Source: Panaeolus papilionaceus
Lineage: Eukaryota > Basidiomycota > Agaricomycetes > Agaricales
Reading direction: 5' to 3'
NCBI GenBank assembly: GCA_015501605.1
Contig: JADNRZ010000043.1
Location: 1 to 64,000, forward strand
DNA length: 64,000 nucleotides
Shown here: positions 32,501-44,111 of the stretch, piece by piece
How the letters are laid out: every line of letters begins with the position of its first letter
Numbering within the stretch: position 1 is the first letter of the stretch
Made by a program: the position numbers and the translations under genes
Notes under the pieces: model-generated
Databases searched by the model: none
Told to the model about the DNA's origin: nothing
What the model saw: only the letters and a program-made list of their open reading frames with translations

Positions 32501-34334
32501 TTAATCGTCATTGAGATCCCAATCACTCCTAATATGTTTGAGTGCCCGGTATTGTCGTGCAATATCTAGGTTCTTGGTCTTTACAATACCCCGCATTGGC
32601 CCTTTAGTATAGCTAAATACGCGTGTAAATTGATCACCATATTCGTGTCTTGCCCTCTCCGCAAGCTCTGTATCTTCTCGGGCACGTATTGTAGCAAGGT
32701 GGGATTTCATGTCAGTAAACGACATACGAACACCATTAGGAAGAGTGAAATCGCGCCAAAACTCCTCCTGAGACAGACGGTGCCACCGAGCAACAATGAT
32801 CTATGGAAAGCAAGTTAGCACAGAGATAACAACATGTATCGGTAAATTAACTCACTCTCCATTTACTGTAGTAGGTTTTCAACCCGTCCCACTGCTTTTG
32901 CTTCCATGAACTTCCAGACGGAAGTTTGATGCGGGCATTATAGAGATCGCGCCAATATCTAAGCGGAATCCGTATGCCTTTGACAATAAGCGGAGAGATA
33001 TCCTGCCAATGCGGAGTGGTGTAGTCCCACATGGCATTAAGACGGCCAATATCTTCGTCCGTGTTTGTAAAGCTCAATGCTGGCGGATTCGGTATGTCGT
33101 CCTCGGTAACACAGATAACAGCCCCATTACCCAGATTGATTGTTCGCGTGAAGGGAGTAGTGAGTGTGGGCGATGGTGGCTTTGGTGGGGTTTGGGTGGA
33201 TGTCATTGAGATACGTTCAGAATGTTGTTGAATGTGATTAGGAAGAGAGAGAGCGGTCGTTTCAGATGGAAGAGGTGGGCTTGTGTGTAATGATGAGCTG
33301 CCAGAGATGGTGTACAGAGGAGGAGCCACCTCCGATGTTGCTTCGATAGAATCGGACTGGGTAAATGTGTGAGGCGTTGAGGAGCGACTAGAGTTTACTG
33401 AAGAGGACCTGACAAGGGACTCAACACCCTTGCGCAGCTTGTTGAGCTCGAGTTCAAGATGGGGGGCAAGCTGCGAGTAGTTAGCTCAATAACTCATAGT
33501 GAACAAACCAATACACTTACTGTAGTAGCCGTTCCTCGCCGTCTCATCGCCTCGTCCTCTCTCAATCGATCGCGCTCTGCCTTCGGAATATAGGGTGATT
33601 TTTTAATGATATTAGCTGCCTGAAGTTATATGAGAAACAGGGTTAGAGGTTGAGGAATAATAGATGATAGATAACATACCCAGCTAAGGATTCTTGTGTG
33701 CTCTTCAATAGACTGCATCTGCACGTCGTCTGAGTCCATCACAACTGCCGTCGGATGTGTATGATTTGGATTTGGAGCAGATTGCGTGGCTGAGTCTCCC
33801 CAAATCTCCTGGCGCCTTATCTCGACTGTATTCTTCTTTTTCTTCTTCGGCTTTGAGCCCGATTGCGATGACTTGGACACCCGTCCATCTCTGGGACCAC
33901 GGTGCATGCGCTGTGCATTTGGCTGGGTGAGACTGATAACAGGAATGTTCAAGCTACGTTCAAGATATTATAATAAATGTTACATACCTATTCCATTCGT
34001 CCTTAAGGGTGTCTTGACTGTATCCGCGTAAACGGACCCTTAGTTCCTCCTTGGTTCCTGTAACATGCAAGGAAAACGACTGACACCACTCTTGAAGGCG
34101 GTCTCGCTTTGCATTGGCACTGTGCGGAGATTTCAATTTACAAAAAGAAATTGAATATGAACAGAGTATCACTCACATGTCCAAATATTGAATTCTTCCA
34201 TCAGACAGAGGCAGTGGCAGGGTCTTATCGAGCACTGCGTCGCTTGACTGGTGTAGGTTCATCTCGTTTCTCACTGCCCCTGTGCCCAAACCCTGCTCGA
34301 TGTCCATCGGTTCATCCATGTTGGTGACTTGCAT
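32501..34334 (-). CDS. SAP-domain protein paired with the recombinase, 525 aa
   Basis: Exons 34,334-34,177, 34,119-33,988, 33,953-33,680, 33,619-33,521, 33,470-32,856 and 32,800-32,501 join in frame. The start may instead be the ATG at 34,322. Residues about 53-90 form a SAP motif (RLQEWCQSFSL, VTGTKEELRVRLRGY), a helix-extended-helix unit known to bind A/T-rich DNA. A Lys-rich nuclear-localisation-like run (KPKKKKKN) follows, then Ser/Pro/Thr-rich disordered sequence. The C-terminal 230 residues are conserved-looking and Trp/Tyr-rich (WDYTTPHWQDISPL, YWRDLYNARIKLP, WKQKQWDGLKTYYSKW). No enzyme motif. Its tail-to-tail placement against the recombinase suggests a DNA-binding helper, but this is inference. 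Confidence 0.75.
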
Positions 34335-34859
34335 GCGATCCACTTTGAGATAAGTGGCTGTGGTGAAAAGCAAGAGGAGGGCAAACAGGACGCCGGACGC
34401 CTTGTGGAGAGTTGTAATAAAGGCCAACGCTTGCAAGAGTCGTTCGGTGTCATCCTCTCCTGGGACCTCCGGGCCGTTGACGAGGCATATGAGTCGATCG
34501 GCGAGCTTGGTGAGTACTGAGTGGACTAGTGGGATCACGGACGTAGAACTGCATTGAAAAAAAAAAAGGAAAAAAAAAAAGAGACGGCATCAGTTTCACA
34601 TTTCACGTTACAGGAACAAATGAAAAATATGAAATACGAGGCGACGTAAGAGGAAGAGGAAACGCATACACACGAATCCAGGCTTCACCTCCCTCCTAAT
34701 TATGATTCCCTTGGTACAGGTTGAGGAAGGGAGGGATGGTGATGACGAAGAAGATAAGGACATTGGGAAATAATGATTTAAGAGAGATGTCATTTAGATA
34801 ACAAACACAAAGGGACAGTGACGATAACGACGACGACCGGGGACAACAGCTCAAGCATG
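34335..34859. other. Gene-free stretch with an A-run
   Basis: Upstream side of the SAP gene. 34,556-34,580 is two A-runs split by GG; 34,720-34,840 is purine-rich. An open frame continues upstream of the SAP start to about 34,538 without a better start context. Confidence 0.45.
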
Positions 34860-35228
34860 GTGGGGGTGCCGAACAGCGAAAGCTGCTAGCAAACATCGCC
34901 AATCAGAGCCAACGCTCTTTCACGGTCAAGCAAGCCGAACAAGTCACGTCCGAGCTCCCACCCGCCAAACGTCGTGACATGGGGCTTATGTCAGTCGATT
35001 GCACCGTGGAATTCACGAGAGAAGTACGAGGAAAGGTGCGCCTTCAACCCAGACATCGCAATTGAACACGTGCATAGTCGTCAGGGGCCCCCGCATGATG
35101 TTTTGCACTCTCCAAACATCTTCCCTAGTATGATCCCCTATCATGTTGTCAACCCAAGTCACAAGAACAACATCGAGCTGTTGAAGACACGGAAACACGA
35201 CGTTGTGTTCAACAAGCAGTTTGGCTAG
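34860..35228 (+). pseudogene. Coding relic of unknown family
   Basis: Two overlapping frames look protein-like: an Ala/Gln/Arg-rich stretch to about 35,040 and, in another frame, a stretch to TAG at 35,226-35,228 ending KTRKHDVVFNKQFG. A GTGCGC/CCCAG pair between them could be a very short intron, or this is a frameshift. No start codon or upstream exon is visible and I do not recognise the family. Confidence 0.3.
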
Positions 35229-35530
35229 GCAGCATAGCAGTGGCCTACTTTCACGTTCTTGAGAAAACCTTGCCGCTCTATAACATCAGAAAATCGAAGA
35301 ATGATTTCTCTCCTTGCGTCAGAATCCTGCGATGAGTTGTTGAATTCGATATATGCGAATATATGAATGCGACAGAGTTCATTGAAGGCCTTGCAGACGA
35401 GTGCACAGGAACTCAACGCATCAAGTTGTCCCAGTTGGAATCCATCCTCGAACTCCCGATGTCCGAGTTCATTGATAACGCAACTAAAAAGCTCGACAGG
35501 CAATACTGGAGCAGACGATTTTATAAGCAT
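35225..35530 (-). pseudogene. N-terminal fragment of a basidiomycete F-box-like protein
   Basis: ATG at 35,530 opens a frame with the typical pattern LPVELFSCVINELG...SSCALVCKAFNELCRIHIFAYIEF (about residues 11-66), the F-box-like start of many Agaricomycete proteins that link substrates to SCF ubiquitin ligases. After about 95 codons a GTAGGC splice donor is possible, but no continuation is found and a stop follows. The several hundred residues that normally follow are missing. Probably truncated. Confidence 0.65.
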
Positions 35531-35888
35531 GATGGGTTGTGCTAACGATGACGAATGATGTGAGAGGGAAACTCAAAACCCTCTCTCTAGGCTGCGACAG
35601 AATTTACACGGAGTTTCAAATATGAGGTGGGCGAGCTCAATGCAAAAATCTCATACATAATTACATTTGTTGCATACCAGTATGACTGTCCGTGTTTTGA
35701 AGGGCCACAAATTTGCTGATGTGCAGCTTTAGGTCCCCAACCCATAAGCTCAAGCGCCTATAGAAGCATTTGGGAGAGGATGTTCCAGAAAGGTTCGTAC
35801 GCATATCTGGATACGAGTTTGGCGTTTCTGGTGTATTGGCTGTCAGAGCTTCAAGAGAGTCTCGAATTGGACGCTATGACCATCCCTT
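35531..35888. other. Short intergenic stretch
   Basis: Separates the F-box fragment from the GTPase gene's stop. It could still hold an extra 3' exon of the GTPase; no clear one seen. Confidence 0.4.
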
Positions 35889-37028
35889 TTAGAGTCGCAC
35901 TGCGGATAAGTAGGTACAGATATTGTTGATGCTCACCATGTTCTTGTCTCCTTCGGCGTCAGGTTGCTGTTGAATTAAATTCTCGTGAGGAAAGACACCC
36001 ATTTCCTGGGTAAATCTCTGGAGGAGGGGAAGTATTTCATCTTTCTCCTGAGTGAGAATGGCCAACAGCTCCGTTTCTCCCTTATCATAAGCCTCATCAA
36101 GCTCACTGTCGATTGCAATGAGTCTCTGCTGAAGCCCCTCTATCCGATCTCGAAGGGCCTCGTATACGAGCAGATCCTTGTACTTGCTGTCATTATCTGA
36201 CGACAGGCTTGAGTCAAACCAGATGTGCGGAGGACTGGGACCTGCACAAGTTTTGTCCAGGATATCCATCGCCGACTGAAATGTATTCGTGAATCGGAAA
36301 ACCTGCGCATCAAGCTCAGCCCATTTCTATCCGTCAATGACACAAAGAACGTCAGGGTAGCGAGAGAGTGAGGGTGGAGCAGAGCGTACCCCCCAGTAAT
36401 CTTCGATCTGCTTGAAGCGTACCTCCGCCTTCGCAAGAGCATTGGACCGCACGGCAAGTCGGTCCCACATCGTGGTGACCACCTTGGCTCGATAGTGATT
36501 ACGTTTACCCCAGAGACTTTGTACGATCTTCATGCACGTTCGTCGCGTTCTTGGTAACCGCACATCGGTGATTGGGTGCATGTATAAAACGCGAACGACG
36601 TAACACAGGCGAGGCCCTTCCCTATTAGAAGTTATTAAAAAACAAACGATTAATCGCTCTAGCACGATAATACGCACCCCTTCTCCCTCCATACTTTAAT
36701 CCCGTCCAATATCTCTATTTCAGATATCTTAGGATCAGCGAACCCTGGAGTGTCGATAAGGAAGATCGGCTTTTCCGATATATGGGATACACCTTCCAGG
36801 CGGTAAAAAGTCACTTTTTGAGTCACACCGTCAAGCTGGTCCTTGGAGATGCAGAGAGGGGGGTTTTGTGGTTCGTTGCATAGCGCTTCGATAAACTAGC
36901 AAAAATTGCCGTTAAACTACCAATCTTTCTTGATGCTATATTCCTTAAATACATACGCTGCTCTTTCCCGAGCCGGTTGGTCCTACAACCCTAAGTACAC
37001 GTCCAACGTGAGTCGAGGTTTGAGCCAT
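35889..37028 (-). CDS. AIG1/TRAFAC-type P-loop GTPase, about 319 aa
   Basis: Exons 37,028-36,957, 36,895-36,678, 36,621-36,390 and 36,326-35,889 join in frame. The Walker A/G1 motif GPTGSGKSS is at residues 16-24, interrupted by the first intron. G3 is FLIDTPGF, at about residues 71-78. A TRAFAC-like segment VLYMHPITDVRLP and the VVTTMWD motif (about 105-152) follow, then a long C-terminal coiled coil. This layout matches AIG1-like GTPases of basidiomycetes, whose cellular role is mostly unknown. The usual G4 T/NKxD is replaced by TTMWD. The C-terminus is uncertain: a GTGAGC donor at residue about 302 could lead to another exon. Confidence 0.75.
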
Positions 37029-37499
37029 AGTAAAGATTGCTTGACGCACAAAACGCAGCAAGAATATTCTTCGATATCCTCTTCTTCTATTGGTCGTACT
37101 GTGACTGGTCCAGTGACCACTATCCGCTTGTAAGGTGGCAAGGTTGGTCTGGCCATAGCATTTGACCAGTGGGTGGGCTGAACGTTGTTGAAAGCCAGAT
37201 GTGAACTTGTAAGGATGGTGACAGCAGGCAGCAGGCAAAATTTCAAGAAAGAAGCTTACTCTCTACTCGGTTTATCGGAAGTTCAAAGTCGGTGTAAATT
37301 TGGTTGCTGATGCGAGTTCCATGATGGGGATCACATTACTCTGGCCATGAGGCTCTCATGGCAAACAATTATAGCACTGCGTTCGAATACCCAACGTCAC
37401 CAGAATAGGATGTTGCTCACACACGATACAACTAGACATTTAACATTAAAAATAGCATAAAATATGATATGATATTTACTCAATATTACACACATACAC
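37029..37499. other. Intergenic region
   Basis: Promoter side of the GTPase and the 3' side of the membrane protein. No other gene. An alternative upstream start frame (37,130 to 37,250) exists but would need an odd splice. Confidence 0.45.
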
Positions 37500-38778
37500 C
37501 TACGCAACATATGGCGGCAGACCCGACTCTTCAAGTGTGCTCAGGGGCCGCTGAGCAGTTCCCTCGCTCTTCTCGTCTCGATTGTACCCTTGCGGTAGCT
37601 CCGCGCGACTCGATGGAGGAGAGCTAATCGTTGAGGTACCTGTCGCCGATGCAGATCCAATGGTCCCCGAGTTGTACGCTGCCCCAGACATTGAGGACAT
37701 TGCATCAAACGGAGGTGATGTGGCTTTGTCGGGGGAGAGAATCCGAGTCTGAGACGCGACGAGACCAGGTGAAAGTGGAGGATCGTGATAGGGGTTCACT
37801 TGTAACGTTTCGCGTGTGGCGTACTTTATTTCCTGCCGCTTCTTTCTGCGTTTACGTATGAAGAAGAGGAGGATTCCGAGGAGGATGAGAACCAGTAAAA
37901 CGGAGGTTACGACAGCGATGATGATTGGAGTTTTGTCTGAACCTTCCTTGTGTACTGGATTGTTGGGATCGTTAGCGTTGATGGTTGTGGGGTTGTAGAC
38001 GCCTGCTGAAAAAGATGAAGTTGCGGAGTTGGATAGTGAAGCGTTTGATCTTGAGCCTGCTGATGAAGGTGGGTTTGAGTTTGATCCGGAATGAGGGGTA
38101 TTATTATTATTATCGGAGCCGTTGTTGGTTTGGGAAGGTGAAGGCTGGTTTGAGCTTGGAGAGCTATTCGATGGTGGTTGTTGAACGGTCACGGTTACGG
38201 GAGGCGCGCTGCTTGGAGCGTTGGGGCTAGGTGGAGGGTTGTTATTAGAAGGGGTCGTTGGGGCAGGGGCAGGGGGAGGAGCGCGGTTGGGTGTTGGTGA
38301 TCCATTGGATTTCAGAATTTGAGCGGTGCCTCCGTTGGCTTGGATAGAAAAGAAGTCGAGAAGCAGGATGTCGTCGGTGACCATGTTAACCATCGTCAAG
38401 ACATGTTCTCCTAGGGGGAGCTGGGGAGACTGGTAATAGGTCACATATTGAAAGTCGTTTGACGCATTGGGCGAATAGGTTGAAGGCGAACCACCGTCAA
38501 TGATGAACTGCACTACAAGTTGCTTATTAGCGGTGCCGCGGGTTGGCTGCAACCCTCCGCCAACGGTGATAGATGTCCCTATGAAACAATGTCCAGCTGT
38601 CGAGCAACGTCAGGTTTGAGACTCAAGACGCACCTATAAAACGCACGACTTTTGAGGCACCCGCGTCGTGCGCCCAGCTAATCGTCGATCTGTAAGCGTC
38701 TGGCCCATAGTTCTGCTGAATCCAACCTCCATTGGTGAACAGGTTGGGATCCCCATCGTCAACACGGATTGTGGACAT
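37500..38778 (-). CDS. Single-pass transmembrane protein with extracellular beta-rich domain, 407 aa
   Basis: Exons 38,778-38,634 and 38,578-37,500 join in frame. Residues 1-145 form a beta-rich domain with the VDDGDPNLF...GASKVVRFIGTSITVGGG pattern seen in many fungal cell-surface proteins. A long Pro/Ser/Asn linker follows (about 146-235), then a clear membrane helix (IIIAVVTSVLLVLILLGILLF, split by the reporting limit at IIIAVVTSVLLVLILLGILL), a basic stop-transfer run (RKRRKKR) and a Ser/Pro-rich cytoplasmic tail. The model lacks a signal peptide; a hydrophobic stretch just upstream (about 38,820-38,850) could be a missed signal exon. Function unknown; possibly a wall sensor-like protein by architecture only. 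Confidence 0.75.
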
Positions 38779-40114
38779 TAGGGACCTGAGCGGTTAAGGA
38801 GCGTGGATTGTTCAAGAATGAGGACGGTCCAGCTTGCGAGGAGGATGGCTGGGGGAGAAAAGGGAAAGGGATTGTTTCAGGTTTCAGCACTCGGATATAA
38901 GAACCTTGCGGCTCTGTGAATTCCTTTAGTGCATCGATACTTTATTCAGTGATAACAAGTTGACGACTACTTCTGATGGAATGATGGACACTCATGGAGG
39001 CTTTGTACTAGTCTATCCCTGTGTGGGTGAATGAAACAATACGTGCGTTTAGTCTTCGCTTTGTCCTTCAACGATACTAAGGAGTCAGTAACACTCAAAG
39101 TACCTCTAAGAAACGTTCTGCAAAGCTGAAGAAACTACCTCAAAACCTGGACCAATGGGTATACCCATGTCAAACTCAGAAAATTGATACATGTACATAA
39201 GTATTACACCCGGGCGCTGAGCGCTCTGAACACACCTTGCCGTTGGAGACCATTTTCCGTATCCACCGAACATATCCCTACTTGTCCACCTTACCCACCT
39301 ACCTTCTGCAGCGTCGAAAAAGTGGAGTCCATGATGAGTTCACTATCGATTCTTTGGTGTCTGTCGGCAAGTGAGAAGCCCATCCCCCGAAGTTAAAAAA
39401 ATGATGGATGTGACGAGCTGACCAGATCGATTGCCGTTGAAGGCCGCACATCTTAAAGGAGGATCGTTTTTTGCGAATCGTTGCAGGTTGTTCTCACGCA
39501 TGTTTGCACCTAGGCCCGGGGCAAACACAATTTAAATAGGTCAGGGCCCCTGAAGCGATGATGAATGTCATCGAAACCGCCACATAAAAACTGAATTGAA
39601 TGGGAAAGACTGGTCAGATGAACTGTCTCTCACTGGTAGGATCCCTCTTTTGCGCTGTCTGCCTCATCCCCTATTTTTCAACCGCTGAGTGTTTCTCATC
39701 TCTAATACAGTTCAATCGAAAGGGTGAAGGTCTTTATATACCATCCAATTAGGCTGATTTGACTAATTATGGGGAGTGGGAAAAAGGAGGGAGATATATC
39801 ATCGAGGCCCAAGTAAGGAGGTTTGACAGTTTGTCTCAAATAAGTAGTAAATCCAAGATAAAAATAGTGGGGGAATCTCATCCATGAAGCCACGAATGAA
39901 GTTGGAACGAAGGGAAGATGTTTATTGCTATTTTTGCTTGATTTTGTTGTATTTCAGCAATTGATCTAGGTCCGTTCCCGTGGACCGGTCCCGGCCTTGT
40001 TCGTCATCATCCACCATGTTGGTCAGCTCAGCCGCATACGGTCATCATTAGAGCTCATCGTCTTAATCGTTGTCCTCATCGCTGTCGTCGTTGTCGTCCT
40101 TATCGAAGAGAAAA
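38779..40114. other. Gene-free 1.3-kb stretch
   Basis: Bidirectional upstream region for the membrane protein (minus) and the F-box-like gene (plus). Pyrimidine- and GTC-rich sequence at 40,055-40,112 directly precedes the plus-strand ATG. No other gene or repeat supported. Confidence 0.5.
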
Positions 40115-42944
40115 ATGTCAACCTCCACCTCATCGTCCTCTTCTTTCCTTTCCCTATCAGAAGACGTCCTCTTGACTATCATCTGCACGACGACACCCTT
40201 GGATACACTTGCATTATCCCAGGTACGCCATGCGTCGTCGCAGGCCTCTATGTTGTTGAAGGTTGAAAGGTCTAAATAACATCTCTGGAAAACCCAATTT
40301 ACCCGTTATTGTCGTTGGAAAAATGATCCTGTGGCTGCTGAAATCAACCCTATCATCGGGAACTTTGGATGCAAACGGACATGAATTTGGACGGACTCGT
40401 AGACGTGCACTTTGCTTCGGCGACTGGCTAATCTTCACATCGTTTGGGTTAGGCTTTATGATTTGCATGTCTTGAAAAAGGGATTAGCGGATACACTTGG
40501 TCGTTCAACCATAGCTGTCAGTTCAACTTTGGACCCAGCCCTGGACGAGGACGAGAGTATCAGTACGCAATTTCTCATCAGAGAAACGGTCGCCAGTTAT
40601 ACTCTAGCACAACGATGGAGGACTGTCAACAAAGATGTGGCAAATTTGCGTAACAGTCCTCAAGGGACGTATGCATCCCAATTCACATCCATCGCCAGTG
40701 CATCCCCCGTTACATCTCCTTTTACATCTCTGCCTCCCAATCCAACTTCCTTTACTTTACCAGCGATTCCTGTTCAAAATTATCGCCCCATATTTAGTCC
40801 TCTCCAATCAACCCATATTGTTCCTACTCTTACATCGGATTTGACGTCCAACCCGACATTTATCAAATTTATTGATATTGGTGACGTAGAGTACAGCGGG
40901 AGGCTGGTACTCACTGTGAGCAGAGTAATTTGGCTGGTCGTCCAGGTGTGGGATGTTGGGTCTGGTGCTAGAAGAGAGGGACTTATGAAGACGGTGTCTG
41001 ACAAGGGCAAGGACAGGGTGGTAGGAGAGAAGGCTCTTGGAGAAGTGGGTGGAATAAACGAGCAACTTAGGGGAGACGTATTGGAGGGAAGCGCAGAGGA
41101 AGACGAGGATGTAGTCGCGAAAAATTGTCTCTGCCAATGGAGCGCTCGTGGCGCATCATTTTCTGGGATAGTCGTGAATCAAGAGGGAGACAAAGATGGG
41201 ACGGTAGCGATCGGGTTGTTGCAAGATGGGTACGTTTTCATTAAATTCATATTTAAATTTCTTGCTGATACTTTTTTTTATCCAGACGACACCACATCCA
41301 AATTCTCAAACTGACCCCTCCCTCATCTTCGTCGTCGGCCTGGTCCCTCAATCAGGTCTTCACGCTGTCTAACATCACCATGGACATGTATCCCGTGTCA
41401 CTCATAGGTTCATACCTGTGCGTCGCAAATGCACGAGACAGGACGGAGATTATCAACTGGAAAAAGGACCGACGTGGGGTGCTCAAAGGCGACGATGGTC
41501 TTGCAAATGGGGGACTACAGGTACGTTTTTACATCGGTTCAATGTGAACGCAACTTATTGATTATAACAGTATAATAAATGCTCTCAAGTTCTCCTCATA
41601 CCTGAGACGAGTACGATACTAGTCATACGAGCCCGATCAATCAACCTTTTCAAATGGCCCAAATTCTACCCTGTGGACGACTTGTCGTTTTCGGCTCCTC
41701 AAAGTATGCATACGAACGATCTTCACCTAGGACTTGGATCTCTGTTAGCTACATCAGCCCCAACGTCCGCAGATGCGCATACGTCCATGGATTCCTCGTC
41801 AGCTGGCCCGTCACCCCCAAATTCAACCTCTATAACATCTGCACCACAACCACCAACGCAACCGCGATCCACCGTGCCTCTAACCATACCACGACCCGAA
41901 ATAGAACAATCCATCGCTTCATACTCATTTGGGTGGGTCGACTGTATAACCGCCACCATCGCCCATGCCCCACCCTCCTCAAATCCCTCAATTAAAGCAG
42001 TGCCTAAACCGATTTATATCTTCTTCAGAGGCACGCTTGATGACCCATGGGCGAATGATGATACCAAGTTGGAGATGTGGGTCATTGAGGGGAATCCAGA
42101 CTGGGATTCCTCGTTTGCTGGGGTTGAGGAGCGTGATGATGATAAGAATGAAGACGTGTCTGTAATCCCTCTGTCGGCTCGCGATGCCCGACGTCATTCA
42201 GTGTCATCTGGTGATCATGGTCCCGCCAACCCACCTATCCTCAACATATCTTCGTCTCCTACCACTCAAACCTCAAACCTCGGTCAATCCACTGTGCCAT
42301 ACCTATTCCCGCCCACCCCTCTTCCCTCACTCTCAATTCCAACTCCTCGGGGTCCACTTTTGTGTCCTACCCTCATCTTAGGGCCTAGCATGACGGCAGT
42401 CTGGATCGAGCCTAAAGAGAGAATGGGAAGAGTGGCTGGGATGGTCGTCGACTATCCTGGGCTCAGTGCCGTACCAGGGCCTATGAACCTGGCCTCGACG
42501 TCAAACATGCACGGGAATGTGAATGTGGCACTGGGCGGCGGGACGCGGGCGTTTGGTGTCAATGATGATATTGGGCCTCGTCGGACTCGTGGTTCTAAGT
42601 ATGGATCGTCAGGCCCGAGGGATGAGGCGGTGGACAGGTGGAGAGAACAGCAGAGGAGGAAGAGGGAGAAGATGGTGGTGGTTGCATTTCCGGGGCCTTT
42701 TTATGGTGGTGATGAACGTACTTCAAGTTCTTCAGCTTCTACCTCTACTTCGACATACCCTTCGCTTGATACTAATCTCGGTCTCCCTTCAGCGTCCGCG
42801 TCAACAACCACATCAGCACCTAAACCACTTCAACTCATTTATAATTCGTCGCCTTCCAATTGGTCTGCTATTGATTATGATGAAGATCGGGGAAGAGTGG
42901 CTGTCGCGTCCAGTGTGAGAGGGTTTGTGGTGGTCGATCTGTAG
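40115..42944 (+). CDS. F-box-like protein with WD/propeller-like body, 847 aa
   Basis: Exons 40,115-40,222, 40,403-41,229, 41,286-41,520 and 41,571-42,944 join in frame. The N-terminus (LSEDVLLTIICTTTPLDTLALSQTCTLLRRLANLHIVW, shown in parts as LSEDVLLTII and LALSQTCTLL) has the F-box spacing of SCF adaptor proteins. The body has strand-rich repeats such as VIWLVVQVWDVGSG and a C-terminal RGRVAVASSVRGFVVVDL edge typical of beta-propellers, with long disordered inserts. The first intron is 180 bp, longer than its neighbours. Another family reading is a general F-box/WD-type protein without a known substrate. Confidence 0.7.
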
Positions 42945-43428
42945 GATTCGTGGGTGTTAATGATGCCAATGTTGTACTTAGGACGCATTAGTCACCTGAA
43001 TTTCTTTTTTCTTTGCTTGACTTCTCGAGGTAGTTCGTCCACATTTAATAGTCCTTTTTGTGGTCAGTCGATGTAATGCATAAGTTTGCATCAAAAGTAT
43101 AGTTGTGGCTCCCGCGACTCAACCTGTCATTGTTAGTGATAATTCTCGGTGTTTTGTCTGCAGAGCATTCTGCCTTTCGTCAATTTTCTACTTGTTTTTT
43201 TTGTTTTTTTTAAAAAAAAAAACTTTCCTGTTGCCCTTTTCTTCCGCGACTGTCGTAAAGTCTCTATGATGAAAATTTTCGCATCCAGTGGCATAGAAAA
43301 CTTTACTCTATTGATTTCAATCTCTGAGCCTGGGCTGCCAGTGATATCGTATATAAGGACCCAGCTCAGGCTTATTTTAATCCAACAAGAAAAGCAAATC
43401 ATCTGCTCTTTTATACTCACCTATCACA
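42945..43428 (+). other. Intergenic and strong-looking promoter region
   Basis: Between the F-box-like gene and the small gene at 43,429. Holds a T-run/A-run pair (43,194-43,222) and the TATA box described separately. Confidence 0.55.
43350..43357 (+). promoter_or_regulatory. TATA box of the 166-aa gene
   Basis: TATATAAG lies 72 bp upstream of the ATG at 43,429, a suitable spacing for a fungal core promoter with a short 5' UTR. Confidence 0.65.
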
Positions 43429-44111
43429 ATGCCTGCACCAGTCGAATCCGGAAACGAAGTTCTTATCCCCTTGTTCGATGCCGAGGCAGCCAACAAGCTC
43501 TTCCACATCACATGGAGCCAGGACCTTGCCACTCGCAACGCCGACTACTATCTGGTCACTGCCGACAATATCACGACTGGTCAGTGTGTTATGTGAACAG
43601 ATTGATACGATACTTACAAGGAGTCTACTTATCTAGGCACTCAATTCCCTTTCTTCATCGCCGCTGAGTTCTACAAGACCAGCACCAGCGCTAACCCGAA
43701 CCACATCACCCGTGTTGGTCAGCTCTTACCAGGAGGTGAGAACCCTTTTATTAAGTGTGATCGAAGCGCCATTGGTTGATTCGAGTCTCTGTACATAGAG
43801 GGATACAAACTGAAGGTCGGCAACGCTCTCCAATACGGCCAGAAGAACGCTGCTGGTGAGCTCCGCTTTGTCGTCTACCACGACAAGGGGCGCAAGCCAT
43901 ACCAAGTCAGTTTTTTTCCAATTATTCTGATATATCACATAAGTTATAGCTGAATGACTGTCCACAGCACCGTTTCATTGAGACCGCTGTTGGATCTGCT
44001 TCTGCCACCAAAGCCCAGGAGCTCGCCAAGTCCTTCGGATATGGTGCTATTGGTGATCAAGTTGGCAGCATTGCCAAGAACTTCGTTGGCGATTACTTGC
44101 ATACTTTCTGA
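43429..44111 (+). CDS. Small soluble protein of unknown family, 166 aa, probably highly expressed
   Basis: Exons 43,429-43,579, 43,637-43,735, 43,799-43,905 and 43,968-44,111 join to 166 residues. The start has a CACAATG context and a TATA box. Codons are strongly biased to C-ending and G-ending forms (CTC, GCC, AAG, ATC), unlike neighbouring regulatory genes, which suggests high expression. There is no signal peptide or membrane helix. The sequence has a beta-rich N-terminal two thirds and a helical, Ala/Gly-rich C-terminus (KAQELAKSFGYGAIGDQVGSI in parts: KAQELAKSFG, GDQVGSIAKNF). No domain recognised. Likely cytosolic; role unknown. Confidence 0.75.
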
